Shown in pieces: positions 1 through 8,733 of a stretch of DNA of 64,000 nucleotides (within the stretch, counting starts at the first letter, position 1; each line of letters begins with the position of its first letter). The notes below the pieces were generated by a model. It was given only the letters and a program-made list of their open reading frames with translations, did no database searches and was not told where the DNA came from. A program made the position numbers and the translations under genes. The DNA is from Cronobacter universalis NCTC 9529 (lineage in GTDB: Bacteria; Pseudomonadota; Gammaproteobacteria; Enterobacterales; Enterobacteriaceae). The DNA lies in assembly GCF_001277175.1 (NCBI RefSeq), contig NZ_CP012257.1, positions 3,472,001 through 3,536,000 on the forward strand, read 5' to 3'.

Positions 1-77
1 CCGCTGCCTTCCAGCCCGCAGGCTACCGCCAGCCCGACCATGCCGCCGCCGACAATCGCTACATCTACACTTTGCAC
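1..77 (-). CDS. ubiI: UbiI, 2-octaprenylphenol hydroxylase (N-terminus only, cut by window edge)
   Basis: Only the first 25 or so codons are present; the gene continues beyond position 1. Read on the minus strand from a GTG start at 77, the product begins VQSVDVAIVGGGMVGLAVAC, which matches the start of E. coli UbiI (VisC) apart from the start residue. The GGGMVG stretch is the N-terminal FAD-binding turn of the UbiH/UbiI/UbiF monooxygenases, which hydroxylate the ring of the ubiquinone precursor. The AAGGAG ribosome binding site overlaps the stop codon of ubiH, so the two genes are translated as one operon. The GTG start is inferred, because the ATG two bases upstream runs into a stop. Confidence 0.85.
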   Translation of the reverse strand, partial: MQSVDVAIVGGGMVGLAVACGLEGS

Positions 78-87
78 ATTCGACTCC

Positions 88-1266
88 TTAGCGCGGCACC
101 CAACCAAGGGTGCGTCTGGCCAGCGCGTCACGCGCCGGGGTAAATAGATCCATTGCCATCAGGCCAAGGTTGCGCCCGACCACCAGCGGCGACCAGCGGT
201 TGGCGAAAAGCTGCACCAGCCCGTCGGTCACGCCGATCGTCGCGGCTTTATCCTGCTCGCGGCGCTGTTGATACGCGCCAAGCACCGGATACGCGCCGAT
301 ATCTTCGCCGCGCGCGAAAGCCTGCGCCAGCGTCTCGGCGAGCGTCATCACATCGCGCAGCCCAAGGTTAAACCCCTGCCCTGCGATCGGGTGCAGCGTC
401 TGGGCGGCGTTGCCGACCAGCGCCGTGCGGTGAGAAATCACCCGCGAGGCGAGACTTAACGCGAGCGGATAACCGCTACGCGCGCCCGCGTGCGTAATAC
501 GCCCCAGCCGCCAGCCAAAGGCGGTCTGGAGTTCGCGGCAGAAGCGATCGTCGCTCCAGCCCAGCACCTCAGCCTGTTTATCGAGAGGATGGCACCAGAC
601 GAGCGAACTGCGACCGCCCGACATCGGCAGCAGCGCCAGCGGGCCGTGTTCGGTAAAACGCTCGAACGCACGGCCCTGATGCGGCAGCGCCGTCGCGACA
701 TTCGCAATGATTGCCGCCTGATGATAAGGCTGCTGACGCCACTCGATGCCGCACTGCGCACCAATGGACGAGCGCGAACCATCGGCCGCTACCAGCAGTT
801 GCCCTTCCAGCGTCTCGCCGTTATCAAGCTGTACGCTGACTGCCTCGTCACGGCGCGTAATGGCCGTCACGCGCGCGGGGCAGTGCAGATGCACGCCCGG
901 CGCTTTACGCAGCAGGCTGAAAAGCCGCTGACCGGCGTCGTGCAGCTCCACGACATTCCCCAGCGCCTGCGTCTGGTAATCGCGCGCGTTCAGCGTCACA
1001 AAACCGGCGTGGCCGCGGTCGCTGACGTGAACGGTGGTGATAGGCGTCGCGCAGGGCGCGAGCGCCTGCCAGACGCCGACGCGCGCCAGCTCGCGGCAGG
1101 TGCCGTCGGCAAGCGCGATGGCGCGGGCGTCAAAGCCCGGATGCGCGGCGGACTCCGGCGCGCTGGCTTCCACCAGATGCACCGCCAGCGCGCCGTGGGT
1201 AAACCGGGAGATAGCCAGCGCAAGCGTCGCGCCAGCCATGCCGCCGCCGGCGATAATCACGCTCAT
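88..1266 (-). CDS. ubiH: UbiH, 2-octaprenyl-6-methoxyphenol hydroxylase
   Basis: FAD-dependent monooxygenase of 392 residues, the usual family length, that adds a ring hydroxyl in aerobic ubiquinone synthesis at the inner membrane. The FAD turn IIAGGGMAGATLAL lies at residues 4-17. The central LLVAADGSRSSIG near residue 158 is the DG motif. ALVGNAAQTLHPIAGQGFNL near residue 286 is the second FAD motif. Its ATG overlaps the pepP stop codon (ATGA), and ubiI follows after 10 bases, which reproduces the E. coli operon ygfB-pepP-ubiH-ubiI. Nothing is missing from the motifs. Confidence 0.95.
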   Translation of the reverse strand: MSVIIAGGGMAGATLALAISRFTHGALAVHLVEASAPESAAHPGFDARAIALADGTCRELARVGVWQALAPCATPITTVHVSDRGHAGFVTLNARDYQTQALGNVVELHDAGQRLFSLLRKAPGVHLHCPARVTAITRRDEAVSVQLDNGETLEGQLLVAADGSRSSIGAQCGIEWRQQPYHQAAIIANVATALPHQGRAFERFTEHGPLALLPMSGGRSSLVWCHPLDKQAEVLGWSDDRFCRELQTAFGWRLGRITHAGARSGYPLALSLASRVISHRTALVGNAAQTLHPIAGQGFNLGLRDVMTLAETLAQAFARGEDIGAYPVLGAYQQRREQDKAATIGVTDGLVQLFANRWSPLVVGRNLGLMAMDLFTPARDALARRTLGWVPR

Positions 1267-2579
1267 GAGCGCGGCGCTGCCGCCATCAGCGCTTCGATAT
1301 CGTCCGCCGATTTCACCACGCTGGCGGTCAGGTTCTCATTGCCGGTTTCGGTAATGACGATATCGTCTTCGATACGGATGCCGATACCGCGATATTCTTC
1401 AGGCACGTCGGCGTCCGGCGCGATATAAAGCCCCGGCTCCACGGTGATGACCATGCCTGGCGCCAGGATACGCGAGCGATCGGGGCCGTAGAAGCCGACA
1501 TCATGCACATCCAGCCCCAGCCAGTGGCTGAGCCCGTGCATAAAGTACGGACGGTGCGCGTTTTCCGCGACCAGCTGCTCCACGTCGCCGTTGAGAATGC
1601 CCAGCCCGACGAGCCCTTTCACCATTACGCGCACCACGTCGCCGGTCACATCCTGAATTGAGGTGCCAGGACGGAAGAGACGCAGCGCGGTTTCCAGCGA
1701 TTCCAGAACAATGTCATATACCGCGCGCTGCGCAGGCGTGAATTTGCCGTTCACCGGGAAGGTGCGGGTGATATCGCCCGCGTAGCCTTTGTATTCACAG
1801 CCCGCGTCGATAAGCACTAAATCGCCGTCGCGCAGCTGGCTTTCGTTTTCGGTGTAATGCAGGATGCAGCCGTTTTCGCCGCCGCCCACAATGGTGTTGT
1901 AGGAGGGAAAGCGCGCGCCGTGGCGGGTGAATTCATGCAGAATTTCGCCTTCCAGCTGGTATTCATACATGCCCGGACGGCACGTCTGCATGGCGCGAAT
2001 ATGGGCCAGCGCGCTGATTTCGCCGGCGCGGCGCATGACGGCCAGCTCTTCCGGCGATTTAAACAGGCGCATTTCGTGTACCCAGGGGCGCCAGTCGGTG
2101 AGCGTGGCGGGCGCGGAGAGATTCTGACGCGCGCCGCGGCGCAGTTTATCCAGCGCGGTGAACACGATGGCGTCGGCATAAGGGTATTCGCCCTGCGCGT
2201 GGTAGACCACATCCAGCCCGTTCAGCAGTTGATACAGCTGCTCGTCGATTTCGTTAAACGCCAGCGCGCGGTCGACGCCAAGCTTCGCCGGGGCCGCCTC
2301 CTGCCCGAGACGACGGCCAAACCAGATCTCCGCGGTCTTATCGCGCAGACGGTTAAAGATAACGCTGTGGCTGTGCGTTTCATCGCTTTTAATCAGCACC
2401 AGCACCGCTTCGGGTTCATTGAAGCCGGTGAAGTACCAGAAATCGCTGCTCTGGCGGTACGGGTATTCGCTGTCGGCGCTGCGCGTCGCTTCCGGCGCGG
2501 CGAAAATCAGCGCCGCGCTGGCCGGAGCCATTTTCGCCAGCAACGCCTGACGGCGTCGCAGAAACTCTTGCTGTGTCAT
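1263..2579 (-). CDS. pepP: Xaa-Pro aminopeptidase (aminopeptidase P)
   Basis: Manganese metallopeptidase of 438 residues (E. coli PepP has 441) that removes the N-terminal residue from peptides with proline in second position, in the cytoplasm. The creatinase-type pita-bread domain in the C-terminal half carries the metal ligands: two Asp in LVLIDAGCEYKGYAGDITRT, His in FMHGLSHWLGLDVHD, Glu in VITVEPGLYI and Glu in GIRIEDDIVIT. The N-terminal half is the creatinase N-domain. A GGAGGTGC site lies just before the ATG. The gene is the second of the ygfB-pepP-ubiH-ubiI operon and overlaps ubiH by 4 bases. Confidence 0.95.
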   Translation of the reverse strand: MTQQEFLRRRQALLAKMAPASAALIFAAPEATRSADSEYPYRQSSDFWYFTGFNEPEAVLVLIKSDETHSHSVIFNRLRDKTAEIWFGRRLGQEAAPAKLGVDRALAFNEIDEQLYQLLNGLDVVYHAQGEYPYADAIVFTALDKLRRGARQNLSAPATLTDWRPWVHEMRLFKSPEELAVMRRAGEISALAHIRAMQTCRPGMYEYQLEGEILHEFTRHGARFPSYNTIVGGGENGCILHYTENESQLRDGDLVLIDAGCEYKGYAGDITRTFPVNGKFTPAQRAVYDIVLESLETALRLFRPGTSIQDVTGDVVRVMVKGLVGLGILNGDVEQLVAENAHRPYFMHGLSHWLGLDVHDVGFYGPDRSRILAPGMVITVEPGLYIAPDADVPEEYRGIGIRIEDDIVITETGNENLTASVVKSADDIEALMAAAPRS

Positions 2580-2602
2580 TGCACCTCCTGAGTAAACGAA
2601 TG

Positions 2603-3181
2603 TTAGTGAAGCGTGGGCTTTTTCACTTCCGGCGCGGTCGGTGACTGGCGCGTAAAGGTGTCGTGGCAGAGCAGCGCCGCGACGCGCACATACTCGATGA
2701 TCTCCTCAAGCGACATCTCCAGCTCTTCCTGATCTTCGCCTTCGTCATAGCCGAGCTGGGCGATGTTGCGCAGGTCGTCGATGGCTTCGCCGGTTTCGCC
2801 GGTGATTTTGTCGAGCTTCGGTTGGGTGACGCCGAGGCCCAGCAGGAAGTGGTTCACCCAGCCCGCCAGCGCATCGGCGCGGTCAAAGACCGAGACATCG
2901 TCGCCGTCCGGCAGCCAGAGCTGGAACATAAAGCCGTCATCCTCCAGCGTATCGCTGGTGGCGGCGTGCAGCTGACGCAGCGCCTGAGCGAGCTGCTGGC
3001 CGAACGCCAGCCCCTCGTTGGTCAGGTCGTGCAGCAGCGGTTGCCAGCTGCTGTCATGATTGCCGCCGCACAGGATTCCACTGATAAGGCCGTGCATTTC
3101 TGCGGGGGTCAGGCCCACGCCTTGCTGATTGAGCAACTGGCCGACCTCGTCGTAACCAGGCATTTCGTTCTGTATAGACAT
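2603..3181 (-). CDS. ygfB: YgfB family protein (UPF0149)
   Basis: A 192-residue protein matching E. coli YgfB along its whole length, starting [12 protein letters not shown] and ending with the same PTLH tail. An ATG two codons upstream (3187) would add Met-Arg. I prefer 3181 because it gives the E. coli length, although neither ATG has a clear ribosome binding site. The acidic stretch [18 protein letters not shown] near the C-terminus is typical. In Pseudomonas a YgfB homologue affects ampDh3 and beta-lactam resistance; the role in enterobacteria is not settled. It heads the operon leading to pepP and is divergent from zapA. Confidence 0.9.
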   Translation of the reverse strand: MSIQNEMPGYDEVGQLLNQQGVGLTPAEMHGLISGILCGGNHDSSWQPLLHDLTNEGLAFGQQLAQALRQLHAATSDTLEDDGFMFQLWLPDGDDVSVFDRADALAGWVNHFLLGLGVTQPKLDKITGETGEAIDDLRNIAQLGYDEGEDQEELEMSLEEIIEYVRVAALLCHDTFTRQSPTAPEVKKPTLH

Positions 3182-3256
3182 GCGCATTCGTCGTCGTTGG
3201 GAGGAGGAGTTCGTGTTATGCTACCACTTCGTGCCCTGGTGATACCAGAAAAGGGC

Positions 3257-3285
3257 TTGTGTCTTCATATCAGGGTAGCTATAGT
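3257..3285 (+). promoter_or_regulatory. Predicted sigma-70 promoter for zapA
   Basis: TTGTGT at 3257-3262 and TATAGT at 3280-3285 are separated by 17 bases, a good sigma-70 arrangement in the divergent region between ygfB and zapA. Transcription would start around 3292, about 50 bases before the zapA ATG, and could continue into ssrS. This is a sequence match only. Confidence 0.5.
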
Positions 3286-3342
3286 GTCGCCCCTTCGCAG
3301 CCCCGGCGCGAATGGTTGGCGAGTCAACAGCAGGAAAGTGGA

Positions 3343-3672
3343 ATGTCTGCACAACCAGTCGATATCCAAATTTTTGGGCGTTCACTGCGGGTGAATTGCC
3401 CGCCTGAACAGCGAGATGCACTGAATCAGGCTGCGGACGAGCTGAATCAACGGTTGCAAGATCTGAAAGTTCGCACTAGAGTCACCAATACTGAGCAGTT
3501 AGTTTTCATCGCAGCATTAAACATCTGTTATGAGCTGGCTCAGGAAAAAGTGAAAACCCGTGACTACGCGGCCAACATGGAACAGCGTATCCGGATGCTC
3601 CAGCAGACCATTGAACAAGCATTACTTGAGCAAGGTCGCATAAGCGAAAGAGCGGAGCCAAAGTTTGAATAA
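3343..3672 (+). CDS. zapA: Cell division protein ZapA
   Basis: A 109-residue FtsZ-associated protein that bundles FtsZ filaments and stabilises the Z ring. The start at [15 protein letters not shown] equals E. coli ZapA, whose length it matches. The open frame continues 28 codons upstream, but those residues have no counterpart in ZapA, and the predicted promoter would begin transcription inside them. The N-terminal half forms the globular head, and the C-terminal half (from about residue 55, rich in Glu, Gln, Arg and Leu) is the long coiled coil that makes the tetramer. It lies directly upstream of the 6S RNA gene, as in E. coli. Confidence 0.95.
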   Translation: MSAQPVDIQIFGRSLRVNCPPEQRDALNQAADELNQRLQDLKVRTRVTNTEQLVFIAALNICYELAQEKVKTRDYAANMEQRIRMLQQTIEQALLEQGRISERAEPKFE

Positions 3673-3714
3673 CGCTTCAGGGTTTACTATGGTAGAGTGA
3701 CCGTGAAGTAAAAA

Positions 3715-3898
3715 ATTTCTCTGAGATGTTCGCAAGCGGGCCAGTCCCCTGAGCCGATATTTCAAAAAAACAGAATGTGACGCTCCACGGTTGGTGAGCA
3801 TGCTCGGTTCGTCCGAGAAGCCTGAAAACCGTGACGACGCATTCACCTTGAACCACGGGTTCAAGGGTTACAGCCTGCGGCGGCATCTCGGAGATTCC
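3715..3898 (+). ncRNA. ssrS: 6S RNA
   Basis: This 184-base stretch is nearly identical to E. coli 6S RNA. It begins ATTTCTCTGAGATGTTCGCA and ends CGGCATCTCGGAGATTCC, and these two ends pair to form the closing stem. The large central bubble that mimics an open promoter is kept. 6S RNA binds sigma-70 RNA polymerase and represses many promoters in stationary phase. It lies between zapA and fau, the conserved position, and the 5' end is probably processed from a longer transcript. TAGAGT at 3693-3698 is a plausible -10 box for the proximal promoter. Confidence 0.97.
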
Positions 3899-3914
3899 CC
3901 CTTCTTCTACTACC

Positions 3915-4511
3915 ATGACTGAATTTCCCGTTACTTCAGACCTTCGTCAGCACATCCGTAAAGAGATCCGCTACAAGCGCCGTGCGCTGACGGCCGAGCA
4001 GCAGGCGCATTTCGCCGAACAGGCCGCTGCGCGTATGCTGGGCTTCGCCCCGGTGGTGGAAGCGAAAAGCGTGGCGGTGTTTCTCTCTTTTGATGGCGAG
4101 CTTGATACCCGTCCGCTAATTGAAGGACTATGGCGCGCCGGAAAACAGGTGTGCCTGCCCGTGCTTCACCCTTTCAGCCCCGGCAATTTGCTGTTTCTGC
4201 GCTATCTGCCGGACAGCCTGCTCGCCACGAATCGTCTGAAAATCCTTGAGCCTGCGCTGGATGTGCGCCATGTCCTGCCGTTAGACCGTCTCGACGTGCT
4301 TATCACGCCGCTGGTGGCGTTTGACAACACTGGACAGCGCCTCGGCATGGGCGGCGGTTTTTACGATCGCACGTTGCAAAACTGGCGCGCGCACGGATTC
4401 TTGCCGGTCGGCTACGCGCACGATTGTCAGCAGGTGGAAAGCCTCCCGGTGCAGGAGTGGGATATTCCCCTGCCCGCGGTGGTGACGCCGACCAAAACCT
4501 GGCGCTGGTGA
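3915..4511 (+). CDS. fau: 5-formyltetrahydrofolate cyclo-ligase
   Basis: Converts 5-formyltetrahydrofolate to 5,10-methenyltetrahydrofolate using ATP. The 198-residue frame begins MTEFPVTSDLRQHIRKEIRY; E. coli YgfA as usually annotated is 182 residues and starts inside this, at the RRALT region. The longer form carries the basic R-KEIRYKRRAL helix expected for ATP binding, so I keep it. The signature LGMGGGFYDRTL near residue 140 is present, as is VAVFLSFDGELDTRPLI. It follows the 6S RNA gene by 16 bases and is probably co-transcribed with it, which is the known arrangement. Here ygfI, which E. coli has between fau and serA, is absent. Confidence 0.93.
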   Translation: MTEFPVTSDLRQHIRKEIRYKRRALTAEQQAHFAEQAAARMLGFAPVVEAKSVAVFLSFDGELDTRPLIEGLWRAGKQVCLPVLHPFSPGNLLFLRYLPDSLLATNRLKILEPALDVRHVLPLDRLDVLITPLVAFDNTGQRLGMGGGFYDRTLQNWRAHGFLPVGYAHDCQQVESLPVQEWDIPLPAVVTPTKTWRW

Positions 4512-4513
4512 AA

Positions 4514-4545
4514 TAAAAAGCCGGGTCGCTTACGCTAACCCGGCT
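4514..4545 (-). terminator. Rho-independent terminator after serA
   Basis: On the minus strand, AGCCGGGT and ACCCGGCT form an 8-base stem (4519-4526 with 4538-4545), followed by TTTTTATTT. It lies about 45 bases beyond the serA stop codon. A second hairpin without a T run (4562-4584, arms AGGCCGGG/CCCGGCCT) lies between it and serA. The first hairpin also sits just after fau on the plus strand, but there it lacks a T run. Confidence 0.8.
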
Positions 4546-4591
4546 CAACATCTCGTTCAGCAGGCCGGGTAAAATGCCCGGCCTTATCACT

Positions 4592-5830
4592 TCAGTACAG
4601 CAGGCGCGCGCGGATCGTGCCCTGAATCGCCTTCATGCTTTGCAGCGCGTTGTACGCGATATCTTCCGGCGCATCCACATCAATCACCACATAGCCCATC
4701 TGCGGCGTGGTTTGCAGATACTGCGCCGCGATGTTAATGCCCTGCTCGGCAAAGATCTGGTTGATGGCGGTCAGCACGCCCGGACGGTTTTCGTGGATGT
4801 GCAGCAGGCGGCTGACGCTGCCGCCGTGCAGCGGCAGAGAGACTTCCGGGAAATTCACCGCTGAGAGCGTCGAGCCGTTATCGGAGTATTTCGCGAGCTT
4901 GCCCGCCACTTCCAGACCGATGTTTTCCTGCGCTTCCTGGGTTGAACCGCCGATGTGCGGCGTCAGGATCACATTGTCGAACTCGCACAGCGGCGAGTTA
5001 AACGGATCGCTGTTGGTCGCAGGTTCAACCGGGAAGACGTCAATCGCCGCGCCCGCCAGATGTTTGCTGGAGAGCGCCTCGCACAGCGCCGGGATATCGA
5101 CCACCGTACCGCGCGCGGCGTTAATCAGCAGCGCGCCAGGCTTCATCAGCGCCAGCTCTTCCGCGCCAATCATATTTTTGGTCGACGCGTTTTCCGGCAC
5201 ATGCAGGCTCACCACGTCGCTCATGTTGAGCAGATCGGAGAGATGCTGGACCTGGGTTGCGTTGCCGAGCGGCAGCTTGCTTTCGATATCGTAGAAAAAC
5301 ACGTTCATCCCCAGCGATTCCGCGAGGATACCAAGCTGGGTGCCGATATGGCCGTAACCGATAATACCCAGTTTTTTACCACGCGCCTCAAACGACCCCG
5401 TCGCGAGTTTGTTCCAGATGCCGCGATGCGCTTTGGCGTTCGCTTCAGGAATGCCGCGCAGCAGCAGCAGCAGTTCGCCAATTACCAGCTCGGCTACCGA
5501 GCGAGTGTTGGAGAACGGCGCGTTGAAGACCGGAATGCCGCGCTTCGCCGCCGCGTCCAGATCCACCTGGTTGGTGCCGATGCAGAAGCAGCCGACCGCG
5601 ACCAGTTTTTCCGCTGCGGCAAAAATCTCTTCAGTCAGATGAGTACGGGATCGCAGGCCGATAAAGTGCGCATCGCGGATGGACGCTTTCAGCTGTTCGC
5701 TGTCGAGCGCGCCCTTGTGGTATTCGATATTGGTATAACCTGCGGCACGCAGGCTATCGATGGCTTTCTGGTGAACCCCTTCCACCAGCAAGAATTTAAT
5801 TTTGTCTTTCTCCAGCGATACTTTTGCCAT
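4592..5830 (-). CDS. serA: D-3-phosphoglycerate dehydrogenase
   Basis: First enzyme of serine synthesis, oxidising 3-phosphoglycerate with NAD. At 412 residues it is two longer than E. coli SerA. The NAD-binding turn LGIIGYGHIGTQLGI is near residue 155, the catalytic Arg/Glu/His triad of the family is intact (the His in NVILTPHIGGSTQEAQ), and the C-terminal ACT domain (LLHIHENRPGVLTAINQIF) that binds serine for feedback inhibition is present. The two extra residues fall at HGGSVSRLLHIH, exactly where the substrate domain joins the ACT domain (E. coli has HGGRRLMHIH). The gene is transcribed alone; 5831-6099 upstream holds its promoter region. Confidence 0.95.
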   Translation of the reverse strand: MAKVSLEKDKIKFLLVEGVHQKAIDSLRAAGYTNIEYHKGALDSEQLKASIRDAHFIGLRSRTHLTEEIFAAAEKLVAVGCFCIGTNQVDLDAAAKRGIPVFNAPFSNTRSVAELVIGELLLLLRGIPEANAKAHRGIWNKLATGSFEARGKKLGIIGYGHIGTQLGILAESLGMNVFFYDIESKLPLGNATQVQHLSDLLNMSDVVSLHVPENASTKNMIGAEELALMKPGALLINAARGTVVDIPALCEALSSKHLAGAAIDVFPVEPATNSDPFNSPLCEFDNVILTPHIGGSTQEAQENIGLEVAGKLAKYSDNGSTLSAVNFPEVSLPLHGGSVSRLLHIHENRPGVLTAINQIFAEQGINIAAQYLQTTPQMGYVVIDVDAPEDIAYNALQSMKAIQGTIRARLLY

Positions 5831-6099
5831 TTCCCGACCCTGTCTTGTCTGAACTGTTATGAAGCTGAAATAAGCCAGCCTTCTGCCAACATATCAAAAT
5901 TTGCGTTTCCGGCAATATGAACGTTTGCGTCGCGACATTGAAGAAACATCACGCAGAGATAAAAGGCAGAAGAAAATGTCGCATGGCAGAAATATGACGG
6001 AAGGATTAACAGGATGGATACAAAAATGTGAGAGATGTCACCAAATTTAACGCAGGGGAATTTTTTTAACCGCAGGGGCGCCGGAACGCCCCTGTCAGA

Positions 6100-6759
6100 T
6101 CATTTTACGATGGTTTTTACGCCGTCTACAGTGCCGATGAGCGCCACGTCCGCGCCGCGGTTCGCAAACAGGCCGACGGTGACGACGCCCGGAATGCCGT
6201 TGATGGCGTTCTCCAGCGCAATCGGATCCAGAATGGTCAAACCATAAACGTCCAGAATCACGTTGCCGTTATCCGTCACCACGCCCTGACGATACTCCGG
6301 GCGTCCGCCGAGCCTGACCAACTGACGCGCGACCGCGCTGCGGGCCATCGGGATCACTTCCACCGGCAGCGGGAAAGTGCCGAGCACATCCACCTGCTTG
6401 GACGCGTCCGCGATACAGATAAACTTTTCTGCCACCGACGCGATGATTTTCTCGCGCGTCAGCGCCGCGCCGCCGCCTTTGATCATCTGCATCTGGCCGT
6501 TGATCTCATCTGCGCCATCCACATAGATGCCGAGAGAATCCACCTCGTTCAGATCGAAAACGGTAATGCCCAAGCTTTTGAGCTTCGCGGTGGAGGCGTC
6601 AGAGCTGGAAACCGCGCCTTCAATCTCGTTTTTCATGGTGCCCAGCGCGTCGATAAAATGCGCGGCGGTGGAGCCCGTGCCTACGCCGACAATCGTGCCC
6701 GGCTCGACATACTTCAGTGCGGCCCAGCCGACGGCTTTTTTAAGTTCATCCTGCGTCAT
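6100..6759 (-). CDS. rpiA: Ribose-5-phosphate isomerase A
   Basis: Interconverts ribose 5-phosphate and ribulose 5-phosphate in the pentose phosphate pathway. The product is 219 residues, the E. coli length, starting [20 protein letters not shown]. The frame is open for 18 codons further upstream, but those do not resemble RpiA. The phosphate-binding [12 protein letters not shown] is near residue 25, SSSDAST near 48, YVDGADEIN with the catalytic Asp residues near 80, and [12 protein letters not shown] near 93. It is divergent from argP, with about 170 bases between the starts. The hairpin just after the stop (6074-6093) has no T run in this direction. Confidence 0.95.
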   Translation of the reverse strand: MTQDELKKAVGWAALKYVEPGTIVGVGTGSTAAHFIDALGTMKNEIEGAVSSSDASTAKLKSLGITVFDLNEVDSLGIYVDGADEINGQMQMIKGGGAALTREKIIASVAEKFICIADASKQVDVLGTFPLPVEVIPMARSAVARQLVRLGGRPEYRQGVVTDNGNVILDVYGLTILDPIALENAINGIPGVVTVGLFANRGADVALIGTVDGVKTIVK

Positions 6760-6926
6760 GAGAGTTTTGCCTGTGGTGTAAAAACTGTGGCGCATTATAA
6801 AACAACCCGTCACGCAATGGGCGAGTCATTCTGCGGCACAGCTCCGATGTTTGCGTTTGGGTCTGTATCCGGTGCAAATTTATGTCATAGTGCGAAACAT
6901 AACGAGACAGGGAGCACACCACAGAG

Positions 6927-7820
6927 ATGAAACGCCCGGACTACCGAACACTACAGGCGCTGGATGCGGTGATAAGAGAGCGCGGGTTTGAGCGCGCCGC
7001 ACAAAAGCTGTGTATTACGCAGTCCGCCGTGTCACAACGAATTAAACAGCTGGAAAACACCTTTGGCCAGCCGCTGCTGGTGCGCACCGTGCCGCCGCGC
7101 CCGACCGAGCAGGGGCAAAAACTGCTGGCCCTGCTGCGCCAGGTCGAGCTGCTGGAAGAAGAGTGGCTGGGCGATGAGCAGACCGGCTCGACGCCATTGC
7201 TGTTGTCGCTCGCGGTCAACGCCGACAGTCTCGCGACCTGGCTTTTGCCCGCGCTGGCGCCCGTGCTGGCGGATTCGCCGGTACGCCTCAATTTGCAGGT
7301 GGAAGATGAAACCCGCACTCAGGAGCGGCTGCGCCGCGGCGAAGTGGTGGGCGCGGTGAGTATTCAGCCTCAGGCGCTGCCGAGCTGTCTTGTCGATCAA
7401 CTGGGCGCGCTGGACTATCTCTTCGTCGCCTCGAAACCTTTTGCCGATCGCTACTTCCCGAACGGCGTAACGCGCGCGTCGCTCCTGAAAGCGCCCGCCG
7501 TCGCGTTCGACCATCTGGATGATATGCATCAGGCGTTTTTACAGCAGAATTTCGATCTGCCGCCGGGCAGCGTGCCCTGCCACATCGTTAACTCGTCGGA
7601 AGCCTTCGTACAGCTGGCGCGCCAGGGCACGACCTGCTGTATGATCCCGCATCTGCAGATTGAAAAAGAGCTGCAAAGCGGCGAGCTTATCGACCTGACA
7701 CCCGGGCTTTACCAGCGCCGGATGCTCTTCTGGCACCGCTTCGCGCCGGAGAGCCGTATGATGCGCAAGGTCACCGACGCGCTGCTGGATTACGGACGCA
7801 AAGTGCTGCGTCAGGATTAA
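6927..7820 (+). CDS. argP: LysR-type regulator ArgP (IciA)
   Basis: A 297-residue LysR-family regulator with the same length as E. coli ArgP and only scattered substitutions. The N-terminal winged helix-turn-helix is at residues 1-60, with [20 protein letters not shown] as the recognition region. The rest is the effector domain, which binds lysine or arginine. ArgP activates argO in response to arginine, and that gene lies 0.9 kb downstream in opposite orientation. Start [16 protein letters not shown] agrees with the family. A terminator shared with yggE follows the stop codon at once. Confidence 0.96.
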   Translation: MKRPDYRTLQALDAVIRERGFERAAQKLCITQSAVSQRIKQLENTFGQPLLVRTVPPRPTEQGQKLLALLRQVELLEEEWLGDEQTGSTPLLLSLAVNADSLATWLLPALAPVLADSPVRLNLQVEDETRTQERLRRGEVVGAVSIQPQALPSCLVDQLGALDYLFVASKPFADRYFPNGVTRASLLKAPAVAFDHLDDMHQAFLQQNFDLPPGSVPCHIVNSSEAFVQLARQGTTCCMIPHLQIEKELQSGELIDLTPGLYQRRMLFWHRFAPESRMMRKVTDALLDYGRKVLRQD

Positions 7821-7846
7821 AAAACCCGCCAGATGGCGGGTTTTTC
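7821..7846. terminator. Bidirectional terminator between argP and yggE
   Basis: The arms CCCGCC (7825-7830) and GGCGGG (7835-7840) are flanked by AAAA on the left and TTTTT on the right. The hairpin therefore ends transcripts from both convergent genes, whose stop codons are within a few bases of it. Confidence 0.9.
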
Positions 7847-8629
7847 TTACTGCTGCTGTGATGGCGCGTTGGTCGCCGCCGGCGCAGTTCCCTGGCTCGC
7901 CGTACCGCTCTGGGCCTGGGAAGGCTGGAGTTCAAACACCACATCCACCTGATCGTCGAACTGGATCGTCTGCTGATCGTAGGTGTCCTGCGCGGAAGCT
8001 GGCGCCGCCGCTTCGGCTTTCATCATGCGCATCATCGGGGTCGGCTGGTAGTTAGAAACGTGGTAGCGCACGCTGTAAACCGGGCCAAGTTTGCTGTTAA
8101 AGCCGCTCGCCAGTTGCTGCGCCTGACGCACCGCGTCGTCGATGGCCGCCTTACGCGCTTTATCTTTATATTCATCCGGGTGCGCCACGCCTAAAGAGAC
8201 GGAGCGGATCTCATTCAGGCCCGCTTTGAGCGCGCCATCCAGCAGCTCGTTCAGTTTATCGAGCTTGCGCAACGTCACGTCGACGGTGCGTACCGCGCGA
8301 TAGCCTTTCAGCTGGGTTTTGCCATCCTTGAGATACTCATATTCCGGCTGGGTGCGCAGGTTGGCGGCGTTAACGTCTTTTTTCTCCACGCCGTTGTTCT
8401 GCAGGTAGGTCAGGTACTGCGCCACGCGATCGTCCGCCTGTTTTTTCGCGGATGCCGCGTCTTTCGCGGAGACGTTGACCTCAATAGACAGCGTCGCGAT
8501 ATCCGGTACCGCATCCACGCTCGCCGTGCCGGAGGTGACAATATGCGGGCCGTTGGGCAGTTCATTCGCCTGAACGGACGTCGCGCCAAAACCAATCATT
8601 GCCGCAAGGGCCATCACTTTAAACTTCAC
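7847..8629 (-). CDS. yggE: YggE family oxidative-stress protein (SIMPL domain), periplasmic
   Basis: Protein of 260 residues (E. coli YggE 246). I choose the GTG start at 8629: it has a strong GGAGGAAG ribosome binding site six bases before it and gives VKFKVMALAAMIGFGATS, which matches the E. coli signal peptide MKFKVIALAALMG. The signal peptide probably ends at SVQA before NELPNGPH. The SIMPL domain (residues 25-235) follows, including IATLSIEVNVSAKDAASA. The C-terminal tail is longer than in E. coli and rich in Ala, Gln, Ser and Thr. The E. coli protein has been linked to lower oxidative stress; the biochemical activity is unknown. Confidence 0.9.
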   Translation of the reverse strand: MKFKVMALAAMIGFGATSVQANELPNGPHIVTSGTASVDAVPDIATLSIEVNVSAKDAASAKKQADDRVAQYLTYLQNNGVEKKDVNAANLRTQPEYEYLKDGKTQLKGYRAVRTVDVTLRKLDKLNELLDGALKAGLNEIRSVSLGVAHPDEYKDKARKAAIDDAVRQAQQLASGFNSKLGPVYSVRYHVSNYQPTPMMRMMKAEAAAPASAQDTYDQQTIQFDDQVDVVFELQPSQAQSGTASQGTAPAATNAPSQQQ

Positions 8630-8733
8630 TGTTCTTCCTCCATGCTGCGTGCAAGTAAAACCGCCCGCCAGAGAGAGTCGGGCATCTGCCTGCAAGCTTA
8701 GCGGCTCAATGCGGAATGTCCATCAGAGAAGGC

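Noticed and set aside
3259..3342. An N-terminal extension of ZapA by 28 residues
   Set aside because: ZapA has 109 residues in relatives, and the predicted promoter would start transcription inside the extension.
6074..6093. Hairpin after rpiA as a terminator
   Set aside because: AGGGGCG and CGCCCCT pair, but on the minus strand the run that follows is GCGGTTAAAAAAA, not T, so it does not fit an intrinsic terminator for rpiA.
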